Positions 26,346-36,687 of a DNA stretch of 64,000 nucleotides are shown piece by piece. The notes beneath the pieces are model-generated. The model saw nothing but the letters and a program-made list of their open reading frames with translations, searched no databases and was not told where the DNA came from. Position 1 is the stretch's first letter. Each line of letters opens with the position of its first letter. Where the stretch lies: NCBI GenBank assembly GCA_041390125.1, contig JAWKQN010000002.1:310001-374000 (forward strand). The letters run 5' to 3'. This stretch comes from Gemmatimonadota bacterium. GTDB lineage: Bacteria > Gemmatimonadota > Gemmatimonadetes > Longimicrobiales > Gaopeijiaceae. The position numbers and the translations under genes are program-made.

Positions 26346-27568
26346 GCGACCGCCTCGGCCGTCGGCTCCGCCGCCAACAACTCCATCAGGTGGCGCACAT
26401 TGCGGCGCAGATCGAACCGTTCTTCGGCGCGCGCCCGACCCGCTCGCGCCAGCGACTCCGCGTGGCTCGGGTCGTCCAGGATGCGGCGCAGTGCGACCGC
26501 GAGCGCCTCGGGGTCGCCTTCGGGGACCAGGACGCCGCTCACGCCGTCCTCGATGATCTCCGTGACTCCCGTCACCGGAGTGCTGACGACGGGCACACCC
26601 GCCGCCATGGCCTCGAGCAGGACCGTGGGAAGCGCATCGCGATTCCCGTCCACGTCCACGACGCAGGGAAGCGCCAACACGGACGACTCCGCCAGGGCGG
26701 CACGCACCTGGTCGTGCCGCGCCGAACCGGGGAGCCGCACGGGCGCGCCGAGCGCACGCGCACGGTGCTCCAGGTCCTCGCGCTCCCGACCCTCACCCAG
26801 GATCACTCCCTCCACGGGACGCCCGCCGTCGGCCCCCACGCGAGCCAGCGCCTCGACCAGCACGGAGAACCCCTTCTTGGCCACGAGTCGGCCCACGCCG
26901 AGCACCCGAGGGGGTGTGACCACGGAAGCCGGACCCGTGGGTCGGAAGGCATCCAGGTCGACGCCGTTGTACACGACGTGCAGCCGCGGCGCGAGCTCCG
27001 GTGCAAGGTGGGTGAGGATATGGCGGCGGTTCGCTTCGCAAACGGTGACGACTGCGCGAGCACCCGAGACGCGACGGCGGAAGGCCGCGGGAGTGACGCT
27101 ATCGTGATAGATGTCCTTGGCGTGACACGTCACGCTGTAGGGAATACCTGCGAGACGCGCGGCCAGGCGCGCGAGGTCCGCGGCCGGTCCAGCGAAGTGG
27201 GCGTGCAGGTGCTCGATCCCCAGTTGCCGCACGAGTGCGACCAGCTCCGCCACCCTGCGGAGCGTGGACAGCGCACCCTTCTCCTGCTGCACTTCTGCCA
27301 GCAGAGCGGGCAGGTGGAGCGTGAGGCGCGTCCGCAGCCAACCAGCGTCGTCCGCCAGCGCCGAGACGAGGGCGTCGTCGCCTACCGCTCCGAGGTAGTG
27401 GACGGGGGCGGCCAGCCGCCCCAGGGCCGGGGCCGCCGGGTCGCCGCTCGAGGCCCCCAGGGCGAAGACCGTCACCTCGGCACCCGCTTCCTCCGCCGCC
27501 ACCATCTCGTGGAGCACGAACGTCTCCGACAGCTTGGGGAAGTACTTCAGCACATAGCCGATCTTCAC
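26342..27568 (-). CDS. Glycosyltransferase family 4
   Basis: 408 residues, GT-B fold. The N terminus IGYVLKYFPKLSETFVLHEM is the hallmark of the WcaL/colanic-acid type GT4 branch. The donor site contains VLGVGRLVAKKGFSVLVEAL, VILGEGREREDLE and the catalytic E-x7-E region DALPTVLLEAMAAGVPVVS. HLHAHFAGPAADLARL is the acceptor-side His motif. It probably adds a hexose to a lipid-linked intermediate. The start is GTG 27568, 14 bp after the stop of the MurG-like gene. The branch resemblance points to exopolysaccharide or lipid-linked oligosaccharide synthesis. Confidence 0.88.
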   Translation of the reverse strand: MKIGYVLKYFPKLSETFVLHEMVAAEEAGAEVTVFALGASSGDPAAPALGRLAAPVHYLGAVGDDALVSALADDAGWLRTRLTLHLPALLAEVQQEKGALSTLRRVAELVALVRQLGIEHLHAHFAGPAADLARLAARLAGIPYSVTCHAKDIYHDSVTPAAFRRRVSGARAVVTVCEANRRHILTHLAPELAPRLHVVYNGVDLDAFRPTGPASVVTPPRVLGVGRLVAKKGFSVLVEALARVGADGGRPVEGVILGEGREREDLEHRARALGAPVRLPGSARHDQVRAALAESSVLALPCVVDVDGNRDALPTVLLEAMAAGVPVVSTPVTGVTEIIEDGVSGVLVPEGDPEALAVALRRILDDPSHAESLARAGRARAEERFDLRRNVRHLMELLAAEPTAEAVA

Positions 27569-27582
27569 GGAAGGACTCCCGG

Positions 27583-28809
27583 TCAGGACGCGAGAGGGAG
27601 CGCGTGCCCGGTGGCCTCGCGCAGGAGGGTCTCCGCGGCGACCCGGGCACCGTCGAAGCGCAGACCGACGTCCGCCGGGTCCACGGGGGTGCGCCCGGAG
27701 GCCCGGGCAATGACGCGGTCGAGCTGTCCGGGGCAGGTCAGCGCGGTCGGTTCGACGACATCCACCAGCTCCAGCCCCGCGAGGCGGCGTGCGCGCTCCC
27801 ATTGCTCGCGACGCGGGTGGACCCGCGGCACGATGACGAGGCGTTTGCGAAGAGCCAGCGACTCGTACACGGTGTTGTATCCACCCATCCCGATCACGAG
27901 CGACGCGCTCGCCAGCAGGCGGCCGAAGTCGGAGGAGCTCTCGAGCACGCGCACTCCGGCGTCTCGGGCCCGACGGACCACGTCGCTCCTGTGCGCGCCT
28001 TCCATCATCGGACCTGTGACCACCGTGGCTCCGCGAGCCACTTCGGGACGTGCGGCCATCCAATCGCAGACCGCCTCCAGCACGGGATGCCCATCCTCGC
28101 CGCCACCGACGGTCACGAGCGGCCCAGCGTGCGGCGTATCCGAAGCGTCCGCGTGGGTCTCGCAAGCGACGCCCACGTACCGCACCTTGCGCGTGATCTC
28201 GGCACCCAGGCCGTACTCCAGGGCCACGTCGCATACGTGCGGATGTCCGTAGACGAAGATCCGGTGGTACAACGACTCCATCGCGAAGCGGGTATGCTCA
28301 CGCGCGAGCTCCTTCCGCGCTCGCAGGGGCTCGTCGACGATGTCGCGCATGCCCAGGACCAGCAGCGCGTTCCCCAGACGCCGTTGCTCCTCCAGCATCG
28401 GGAGCAGCTCACCGCCCACCCCGATCGCGGAATGATCCACCACGATGACGTCGGGACGGAACTCGCGGGCCACGGCGCTGATCAAGCCCGCGCGGAGCGA
28501 GACCACATCCGCCGTGGGCATCGCCAGCGCGCGCGGGACGTAGGCACCGCCTTCCGCCTTGGTGATGCCGGGGAGCCGGACGAGGTCGATGCCGAAGGGA
28601 ACGTCGAAGAGGTCGGGCCGTGGGGACCCCGTGACGCAGACGACGCTGCTGGCGGGATCCCGCGCGACGATGGCACGCGCCAGCGTGGTGGTCCGACGCA
28701 GGTGACCGAGCCCGAACGAGTCGTGGCAGAACGTGAGGACGCGCGTATGCCGCTCCTGTGTCCGAAGGTGCCTGCTTCGGGATGCCCGGTGGGTCGGACC
28801 TGCACCCAC
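27583..28809 (-). CDS. MurG-like glycosyltransferase (COG4671 type)
   Basis: 408 residues from GTG 28809, GT-B fold. The recognisable part begins at RVLTFCHDSFGLGHLRRT, the usual N-terminal end of this family; donor-side motifs are PLVTVGGGEDGHPVLEAV, LLASASLVIGMGGYNTVYES and PRVHPRREQWERARRL, as in MurG and EpsF-like enzymes. The 21 residues before this have no family match, and AGGAG lies six bases before an ACG codon at 28746 that would start exactly at the conserved end. The true start is therefore open. It is the first gene of the glycan operon, preceded by two mutually exclusive hairpins. Confidence 0.82.
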   Translation of the reverse strand: MGAGPTHRASRSRHLRTQERHTRVLTFCHDSFGLGHLRRTTTLARAIVARDPASSVVCVTGSPRPDLFDVPFGIDLVRLPGITKAEGGAYVPRALAMPTADVVSLRAGLISAVAREFRPDVIVVDHSAIGVGGELLPMLEEQRRLGNALLVLGMRDIVDEPLRARKELAREHTRFAMESLYHRIFVYGHPHVCDVALEYGLGAEITRKVRYVGVACETHADASDTPHAGPLVTVGGGEDGHPVLEAVCDWMAARPEVARGATVVTGPMMEGAHRSDVVRRARDAGVRVLESSSDFGRLLASASLVIGMGGYNTVYESLALRKRLVIVPRVHPRREQWERARRLAGLELVDVVEPTALTCPGQLDRVIARASGRTPVDPADVGLRFDGARVAAETLLREATGHALPLAS

Positions 28810-28825
28810 CGGGCTTTCCCGGTGG
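28784..28825 (-). promoter_or_regulatory. Pair of mutually exclusive hairpins at operon head
   Basis: GCCCGGTGGGT at 28784-28794 and ACCCACCGGGC at 28804-28814 form an 11-bp perfect stem. CCACCGGG at 28806-28813 can instead pair with CCCGGTGG at 28818-28825 (8 bp, loop of four). Both share the 28806-28813 strand, so only one can form at a time. The pair overlaps the GTG at 28809 of the first glycosyltransferase gene. This resembles attenuator or translation-switch geometry, but I recognise no riboswitch consensus in it. Confidence 0.45.
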
Positions 28826-28966
28826 CCATTTCGTCAGGGCAGAGGCAGAAGACGACGAAGGCCGCACGGGAGGAGGGCAACCGCTGTACCGCCCGACCAG
28901 GATCCGGGCGCAGACAGGCAACTGCTTGCTACGAATTGGTTTAGGAGCTACGCGTCACGCCCGGCG

Positions 28967-28984
28967 CCAGGCCCTGCGGCCTGG
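28967..28984 (-). terminator. Hairpin after the cytochrome-porin gene
   Basis: CCAGGCC at 28967-28973 and GGCCTGG at 28978-28984 form a 7-bp stem with a CTGC loop, 66 bp past the stop of the Cyc2-like gene. The 28810-29050 gap otherwise holds no gene and must contain the promoter of the glycan operon. There is no T tract, so the terminator call is weak. Confidence 0.35.
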
Positions 28985-29050
28985 GGTGGGACACCCAGCG
29001 TCACAGGTGGGACCCGGCCGTCGCGGACCCGTGACACAGGCGTTACCGAC

Positions 29051-30565
29051 TCAGAACGCCACGTCCAGACGGACCCACAGGCTGTGGGGCAGGCGTCGCC
29101 CGAGCTCGCGCGATTGGGTCTCCCGGAGGAAGAACTCGCCCTCCACGACCCCGCGCACGTTCTGGCGCAAGAGGACCACGACGCCCGGCACCAGCGTGGT
29201 CCGGCGTCGCTCGCCGATGGAGTAGCCGAGCGACCGCAGGTTCTCGGGGATGGGCGCCTCGAAGCGCTCCACCTTGAGCGAGCCGATCACCCAGGGGAAG
29301 AGCAGATACTCCAGCTTGCCGAACGTGGACCAGTAGTCCAGCGTGCCCTCTGCGTCACGCCCCCAAGGCGCGTCGTGGTGTGAGTGCACGACACCGACCC
29401 CGACGTCCAGGGGACCGGAGATGGCGCGGAGCGCGCCACCGAGCGCACGCGTGCGATCCTCGACGCCCTGGGACGCCGGTTGGGAGCCGAAGTAGCCGAA
29501 CGTCTCGAGCGTCAGCGAGCGGTCCAGGAGCTGACCGCCCGCCCCGACCACGGGGCCGTCGCCATCGGCGTACTGGCCCTGGAGATCGAGACCGCCGAGC
29601 TTGTAGCGCAGCTTCAGATACAGGTCCTTCGCGGTGTTGTTGTCCTCCGTCTGCCGGGCCGTGCCCTGCGCCAGACCCACGCCGTAGTACAGTCGGTGGG
29701 TGAGCAGGCCGTTGAGCTCGAGGGACGGTTGCGTCCAGCCGAGCCGGAAGGCGTTGCGCGAGACGAGGTCCTGACCGCTGTTGGCATCGACGAAGCGCAG
29801 GTCTGAGGCGCGGAAGTCCTGCCAGGCGAACTGCTGCCGTGCGGCGCGATCGATCTGGCGATCCGCGAACGACAGGAGATAGGGGTTCTGGAGGCCGAGC
29901 CAGAGGTTGGCCCGACGTGGAGCCACGCCGGGGATGACGTCCTGGAACTTGAACTTGGCCTGTACGACGTTGAGCCCCTCGTCCCGGCTCCACTCCGTCT
30001 CCAGGAACACGCCGATGCTGTTGCCGAGACTGGTCCCCGCCAGAAGATAGACCTCGTGGGGAAAGCGGTACGTGAAGTCGTAGTCGACCGCCTCGTCGCG
30101 CGTCCATTGCATGTCGCTCTGGATCCGCACCGCCAGTGGGGACTGCCCGGGCACATCACCGGGCCAGATCGCGCGCGGCCATTGGTCCTTCCACGCCTCA
30201 TCGCCGAGGGACACCGGCTCGTCCTCGCGCAGCAACAGCTGGTTGTCCGGCATCCGATAGCCGTTCAGGCGAAACGCCTCCCCGAGCACGTTCAGCTTGG
30301 GAGCGGCCGTGTGGCACGTGGAGCATGCCGTCCGGAACTGGCGTGAGAAGGCGGGGATGGGCAGGTGCAGACCGGCCCCATCGAGCGGACCCGCCGGACC
30401 GCTCGCGTGCCGATGGCTTCGGGTCGATCCGTCGCGGGCAGGCCCGTCCTCCCCTGCGAGATCCGCAGGTAGCGCTCCCGCGCACACCGCCACGACGGCG
30501 GTCGAGGCGAGCGCGCGGGCGGCGTTCGAGCGAACAAGAAGGCGTCGGTACCATCTGCGGATCAT
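29051..30565 (-). CDS. Cyc2-like fused monoheme cytochrome c and outer-membrane porin
   Basis: 504 residues. A signal peptide (about 1-35) is followed by a low-complexity linker, then one heme-binding motif C81-S-T-C84-H85 embedded in LPIPAFSRQ ... CSTCH ... PKLNVLGEAFRLNGYRMP. That arrangement, with a Pro-x-Phe-x-Arg before the heme and P-L-N-x2-G-x3-F-x3-GY after it, is the pattern of Cyc2 and related cytochrome-porin fusions. The remaining 400 residues are beta-barrel-like (alternating strands, C-terminal LWVRLDVAF with final Phe). Known Cyc2 proteins take electrons from Fe(II) at the cell surface; function here is inferred. ATG 30565 overlaps the cupredoxin stop. Confidence 0.75.
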   Translation of the reverse strand: MIRRWYRRLLVRSNAARALASTAVVAVCAGALPADLAGEDGPARDGSTRSHRHASGPAGPLDGAGLHLPIPAFSRQFRTACSTCHTAAPKLNVLGEAFRLNGYRMPDNQLLLREDEPVSLGDEAWKDQWPRAIWPGDVPGQSPLAVRIQSDMQWTRDEAVDYDFTYRFPHEVYLLAGTSLGNSIGVFLETEWSRDEGLNVVQAKFKFQDVIPGVAPRRANLWLGLQNPYLLSFADRQIDRAARQQFAWQDFRASDLRFVDANSGQDLVSRNAFRLGWTQPSLELNGLLTHRLYYGVGLAQGTARQTEDNNTAKDLYLKLRYKLGGLDLQGQYADGDGPVVGAGGQLLDRSLTLETFGYFGSQPASQGVEDRTRALGGALRAISGPLDVGVGVVHSHHDAPWGRDAEGTLDYWSTFGKLEYLLFPWVIGSLKVERFEAPIPENLRSLGYSIGERRRTTLVPGVVVLLRQNVRGVVEGEFFLRETQSRELGRRLPHSLWVRLDVAF

Positions 30566-31161
30566 CGTCCCATCTCCACGTCGAGCGTATCCTGCCCTTC
30601 CACGATGCGCACTTGCACATCGTGGACCACGCGACGTCGGTACCATCCCACCAGGCGGTACCGCCCGGGCGGCACGTCCGTCAGGTGGAACCGGCCTTCT
30701 CCATCGGTCGCCGCGACCCAGGGGCTTGCACTCACCACGATCCAGGCCGCCATCTCCGGGTGGACGTGGCAGAGGACCACGAAGCTGCCCGCGCGGTCGA
30801 AGACGTGATAGCGACTCTCCCCGGTGGGATAGGTTCCCAGGTCGAAATCGTCTCCCCGCCGCTCCGGCGAGAAGACGTTGTGCATGATCTGGTCGGAGTT
30901 GTGGAACTCGACCGCCGAACCCACCGGGATGCCGAGCACGCCCGGTGTGAAGCGCAGGTGGAGCTGATCGATGAACAGCGTGTCCGGCACCGCCGGGGGT
31001 GGGGCGCCATCGTCCGGGATGAGCTCCACCACGGCGTCGCCGGCAGGCGCTCCACGCCAGGACACGCGACCGGAGAGCTGGCCCTGGGCGTCGAGGCGGT
31101 GCAGCGCCCCGGTGCACGCGAGGAGGGCCGTCAGCAGCAGGATCATGCGCACGGCGCTCAT
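30562..31161 (-). CDS. Cupredoxin lipoprotein with carboxypeptidase-regulatory-like domain
   Basis: 199 residues. A lipobox ends the signal (LLAC, Cys16). The central cupredoxin fold has the type-1 copper ligands His94 (HNVFSP), Cys131, His134 and Met137 in CHVHPEM, the C-x2-H-P-x-M pattern seen in methylamine-utilisation-type blue copper proteins. A small beta-sandwich tail (DGEGRFHLTDVPPGRYRLVGW) is carboxypeptidase-regulatory-like. It should carry single electrons in the periplasm, facing or anchored to a membrane. It overlaps the response regulator stop and the cytochrome-porin start, each by four bases, which strongly suggests joint function. Confidence 0.85.
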   Translation of the reverse strand: MSAVRMILLLTALLACTGALHRLDAQGQLSGRVSWRGAPAGDAVVELIPDDGAPPPAVPDTLFIDQLHLRFTPGVLGIPVGSAVEFHNSDQIMHNVFSPERRGDDFDLGTYPTGESRYHVFDRAGSFVVLCHVHPEMAAWIVVSASPWVAATDGEGRFHLTDVPPGRYRLVGWYRRRVVHDVQVRIVEGQDTLDVEMGR

Positions 31162-32569
31162 CCGTCCGACGGGTCCAGCTCGCCCGCCGCGTCCCCCTCG
31201 GCGATCCAGCGGTGGAGGGAGCGACGACTGACCCCGGCCGCACGCGCGGCGCTGGAGACGTTGCCGCCGTGCTCGCGGAGGAGGGCGTCCAGGTAGCCCG
31301 TGCGAAACGCCTTCAAGGCGCGCTCCCGCGCTTCCCCGTAGGGTAGCGCCGCCAGGGAGGGACCCGACACGGGAGACGGGGACGCCGCCGGGCCCCCCGC
31401 CGCCGCCGTCACCTCCGGAGGCAGATCATCCACTCCGAGCCGACCGTCCTGATCCAGGATCACCGCTCGCTCGATGGCATTCCGGAGCTGCCGCACGTTG
31501 CCGGGCCAGGCGTAGGCCTCCAGGGTCGCCAGGAACCCAGGCTCGAGATGCGGCAGCTTGCGTCCGGACTCCCGAGCGAACCGCTCCACGAAGCGTTGGA
31601 CCAGGAGCGGGACGTCGCCGGCCCGCTCCCGCAGCGGGGGAAGCTCGAAGTGGACGACGTTGAGGCGGTAGTAGAGGTCCCCCCGGAAGGAGCCCCGGTC
31701 CACTTCCTCGGCCAGATCCACGTTGGTGGCGGCGATCATCCGAACGTCGATGGGTTGATAGCGGGACGACCCCACGCTGCGCACCTGACGCTCTTCGAGC
31801 GCCCGCAGCAGCTTGGCCTGCAAGGCAAGCGGCATCTCCCCGATCTCGTCCAGGAACAGGGTGCCTCCGTTGGCCGAGGCGATCAGTCCTTCCCTGCGAC
31901 CCACGGCCCCGGTGAACGCCCCCTTCTCGTGACCATACAGCTCCGATTCGAGCAGCCCCTCCGGGAGGGCGGCGCAGTCGACCGGCACGAAGGGTCCGGA
32001 TCTGCGGGCGCTGGCCTCGTGGACCGCTCGTGCCAGGAGCTCCTTCCCCGTGCCGCTCTCGCCGGTGATCAGCACGCTGGCCTCGGTCGGGGCCACGCGT
32101 TCGATCTGTGCGAAGATGCGCCGGACGGCCGGGCTCTCTCCGACGATCCGCTGGACGGCGGTCGGCCCGACGCGGAGGCGCAAGGATTCGTTCTCGATCA
32201 AGAGGCCACGGTACCGCAACGCCCGCTGCACCGCGACGGAGAGCTGGTCTGCGGAGAACGGCTTGGCCAGATAGTCGAACGCACCCTTCTGGATGGCTGC
32301 AACGGCGGAGGAGACGGTCGCGTGCCCCGTGATGAGGATGACGGGCAGCCCCTCGTCCACGGCGCGGGCCCGGTCCAGCACCTCCATCCCGTCGGCGCCT
32401 GGCATCCGCAGGTCCGAGATCAAGATCGCCGGTCGGAACTCCTCCAGCTCCTGCTCCAGGCCCGTGGCGGAGCTACGGGTGTGGCAGACGAAGCCGTCCC
32501 CCGTGAGCAGACGGCTGAGGTTCTCGAGCATCTCGGGCTCGTCGTCGAGGATGAGGATGCGCGATCCCT

Positions 32570-32573
<4 letters not shown>
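31158..32573 (-). CDS. Sigma-54-dependent response regulator (NtrC family)
   Basis: 471 residues. Receiver domain 1-120 with acidic pocket Asp10/Asp11, phospho-acceptor Asp54 (LISDLRMPG), Thr in LITGHAT and Lys in YLAKPF. AAA+ domain about 145-385 with Walker A GESGTGKE, GAFTGA sigma-54 contact loop, and Walker B GTLFLDEIGE. A Fis-type helix-turn-helix ends it (NVSSAARAAGVSRRSLHRWI). So it activates sigma-54 promoters when phosphorylated by the adjacent kinase. It starts at GTG 32573, overlapping the kinase stop by four bases. I found no clear -24/-12 element nearby, so its target promoter is unresolved. Confidence 0.92.
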
Positions 32574-34816
<2,243 letters not shown>

Positions 34817-34839
34817 CGCTGTGCCGGATTTCCGGTCCG

Positions 34840-35985
34840 TCAGAACGCCAGCGCCCGGGCCACGGCGCCGGCGCTGGAGCGCGTGAGCACGATCGTGCGC
34901 GCCCCGGCGCTGCCCCCTGGATCGGGAACCCCCGCCGCCTCCAGGATGCGCGTCACCACCTCGGGCCCGGCGGCGAGCGTGGTCACGCCCACGGGGCGCG
35001 CCGCCAGCCACTCCTGCGCATCGGTTGCGGGATCGAACGGCCGCACCTGCGTCTCCAGGGCCGTGGCCAGCTCCACGAGCGGGTTGTCCCCGTTGGTGGC
35101 CCACAGGTCGTCGACACCGCTCTTCGCGAGCGCATGGGCGATCCTCGCCGTGCGTGCCGGGTCGGGACCCGCGGTCTCCACCAGCAACACGGTGGGGACC
35201 ACCACGGCCGTCTTGCGCTCGTCGGGGCCGGTGTCGGCGCCGTACTGCAGGTTCACCGCGCTCGCGCCCTCCGGCGTGAGCGTCACCACGTAGAGGTTGT
35301 CGTAGTCCCCGATCGTCGACGGATCCACCGCGGCCCCCAACGCGGCGACCGTGGGCCCGACGGTGTTGGAATGACCGGAGACCAGGACGGCGTCGCCCGC
35401 GTTCCGATGCTGCAGGGCGCCGGCCAGCTCGGCCGGATTCCCGTAGTCGGTGGGAGCCAGACCCCAGCGGTCGGCCAGGGGGCCCGCCGTGGCGCGCGTG
35501 CGCGTCGTCGCGGTGGAGTAGACGGCGGTGACGCCGGCGTCGGCCAGGACGTGCGCCAGCGCCTCCGCTCGCGCAGCTCCCTCGGCGCTCAGGGGCACCT
35601 CCACACCGTTCGAGTCCGGGTGGATCTTCTCGGCGTGCCGGACCACGAAGACGGTGGTCGACGCCGGCGCCGGCAACGGAAGGTCGAGACGCTCGGTTCG
35701 CGACCCCTCCACCACCGTGCGGCCGCTCCAGTCGGTGCGGTCCGGATGCGTGGCGACGACCCGATATCCACCCGGCAGCAGGGGCAGCGCGTAGGTCCCG
35801 TCCGCTCCCGTCGTGGCCCGATGCACCCCCGAGCCGTCCTCGGCGATGAAGGTCACCTCCACGCCGGTGAGGGGCTGCCCGTCGGCCTCGCCCCCGGCCG
35901 CGTAGGCCCGGCCCTCGCGGCCGGGTTCGCACCCGCTGGTGGTCACGCCGAGCCCCGCCAGCCCGAGGATGAGTCCCGCCTTCAT
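34840..35985 (-). CDS. Histidine phosphatase lipoprotein with degenerate second phosphatase domain
   Basis: 381 residues. Lipobox-like signal (LGVTTSGC, Cys19), then a carboxypeptidase-regulatory-like beta domain at about 22-105 (GVEVTFIAEDGSG, DGTYALPLLPGGYRVV). Residues 112-240 are a SixA/phosphoglycerate-mutase type histidine phosphatase with R116-H117-A-E and the second catalytic His205 in SGHSN. Residues 264-381 look like a decayed copy: TVLLVETAGPDPARTARIAH aligns with TVFVVRHAEK ... EALAHVLA, with Arg-His replaced by Glu-Thr. It is possibly a periplasmic phosphatase whose second half is regulatory. A GTG at 35997 is an alternative start. It leads the operon containing the two-component system. 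Confidence 0.8.
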   Translation of the reverse strand: MKAGLILGLAGLGVTTSGCEPGREGRAYAAGGEADGQPLTGVEVTFIAEDGSGVHRATTGADGTYALPLLPGGYRVVATHPDRTDWSGRTVVEGSRTERLDLPLPAPASTTVFVVRHAEKIHPDSNGVEVPLSAEGAARAEALAHVLADAGVTAVYSTATTRTRATAGPLADRWGLAPTDYGNPAELAGALQHRNAGDAVLVSGHSNTVGPTVAALGAAVDPSTIGDYDNLYVVTLTPEGASAVNLQYGADTGPDERKTAVVVPTVLLVETAGPDPARTARIAHALAKSGVDDLWATNGDNPLVELATALETQVRPFDPATDAQEWLAARPVGVTTLAAGPEVVTRILEAAGVPDPGGSAGARTIVLTRSSAGAVARALAF

Positions 35986-36043
35986 TCGTCCGCGCACACC
36001 GCCTCCGGTTCCGCCCACGGAAGTCCATCGCCGCCGGGCCGGG

Positions 36044-36072
36044 ATCGTAGCGCCGGGGCCGCGTCGGGGAAA
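36044..36072 (-). promoter_or_regulatory. Candidate -35/-10 promoter before the phosphatase operon
   Basis: On the minus strand TTTCCC (36072-36067) and TACGAT (36049-36044) are separated by 17 bp, ending 59 bp upstream of ATG 35985. The -10 matches TATAAT at four positions, the -35 is weak. It lies in the 178-bp gap 35986-36163, which has no gene. Confidence 0.35.
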
Positions 36073-36163
36073 CACGCCGAGACGGCCCGGGCCATCGCGG
36101 CAGCCTCCCGGACCGACCGGCACCTCCGGGTTCGGCGAGCGACGGTCCTCGCCGACAACCCCG

Positions 36164-36682
36164 TCAGCAGCTCCGCTCCACCCGCCGTTCGAGGAAGCGG
36201 ACAGGTCCCCGCGAGGGCGGCATCCACACCGCGGTGGCCGGCGCGGTCTGCACCTGGCTGACGATGCACGTCGGTCCGGGCACCTCCATGCGCACGGCGA
36301 TCCACCGCTCGCCGTCCGCATCGAAGACGCCCTCGACCCCCACGTGGTATCCGGCGCTCGGCATCCGCCCCAGGGCGATCACCGCGGCCACGCGGCCCTC
36401 CTCGAACGCGGGAGGCTCGGGGATCGGTGCCAGGAACGAGTAGAAGCGCGTCCACCAGGCCCGCCACTGCGTCTCTGTGCCGAGGACCTGCTGCACGGGC
36501 TCGTCGATGGAGGACATCGGGGTGGAGAGCGCCCGCACGACCTCGAAGGGCACGGACGCCGCGCCTGGCGGGAGCGCGGGGTACGCGCCGCGGATGGAGT
36601 CGGGCACGGCCTGAGCGGCCGCGTCCGCCACGAGGGTCCCTGCGAGCGTGAGCAGCAGACCCCAGTGACGGACGCGGCCCAC
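36164..36682 (-). CDS. PrcB_C-like secreted protein
   Basis: 172 residues with a signal peptide (LLLTLAGTLVADAAAQA). The C-terminal region resembles the PrcB C-terminal domain: RVAAVIALGRMPSAGYHVGV, then PGPTCIVSQVQTAPATAVWM. That domain was named from the protease-associated PrcB; it is a small beta fold with no catalytic residue. The gene starts at GTG 36682, five bases after the stop of the S8 protease gene, so it is probably co-expressed and may assist or inhibit that protease; this is inference from context. A weak ribosome binding site makes the start less certain. Confidence 0.7.
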   Translation of the reverse strand: MGRVRHWGLLLTLAGTLVADAAAQAVPDSIRGAYPALPPGAASVPFEVVRALSTPMSSIDEPVQQVLGTETQWRAWWTRFYSFLAPIPEPPAFEEGRVAAVIALGRMPSAGYHVGVEGVFDADGERWIAVRMEVPGPTCIVSQVQTAPATAVWMPPSRGPVRFLERRVERSC

Positions 36683-36687
36683 CGTCG

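Noticed and set aside
28784..28825. Known riboswitch (for example c-di-GMP) in the glycan operon leader
   Set aside because: The hairpins are strong, but none of the conserved loop or junction bases of a known riboswitch class was recognised.
28810..29050. Sigma-54 (-24/-12) promoter for the nearby NtrC-type regulator
   Set aside because: A GG-N9-GC match (GGCAACTGCTTGC) exists on the + strand, but the spacing is one base short and the direction is wrong for either flanking operon.
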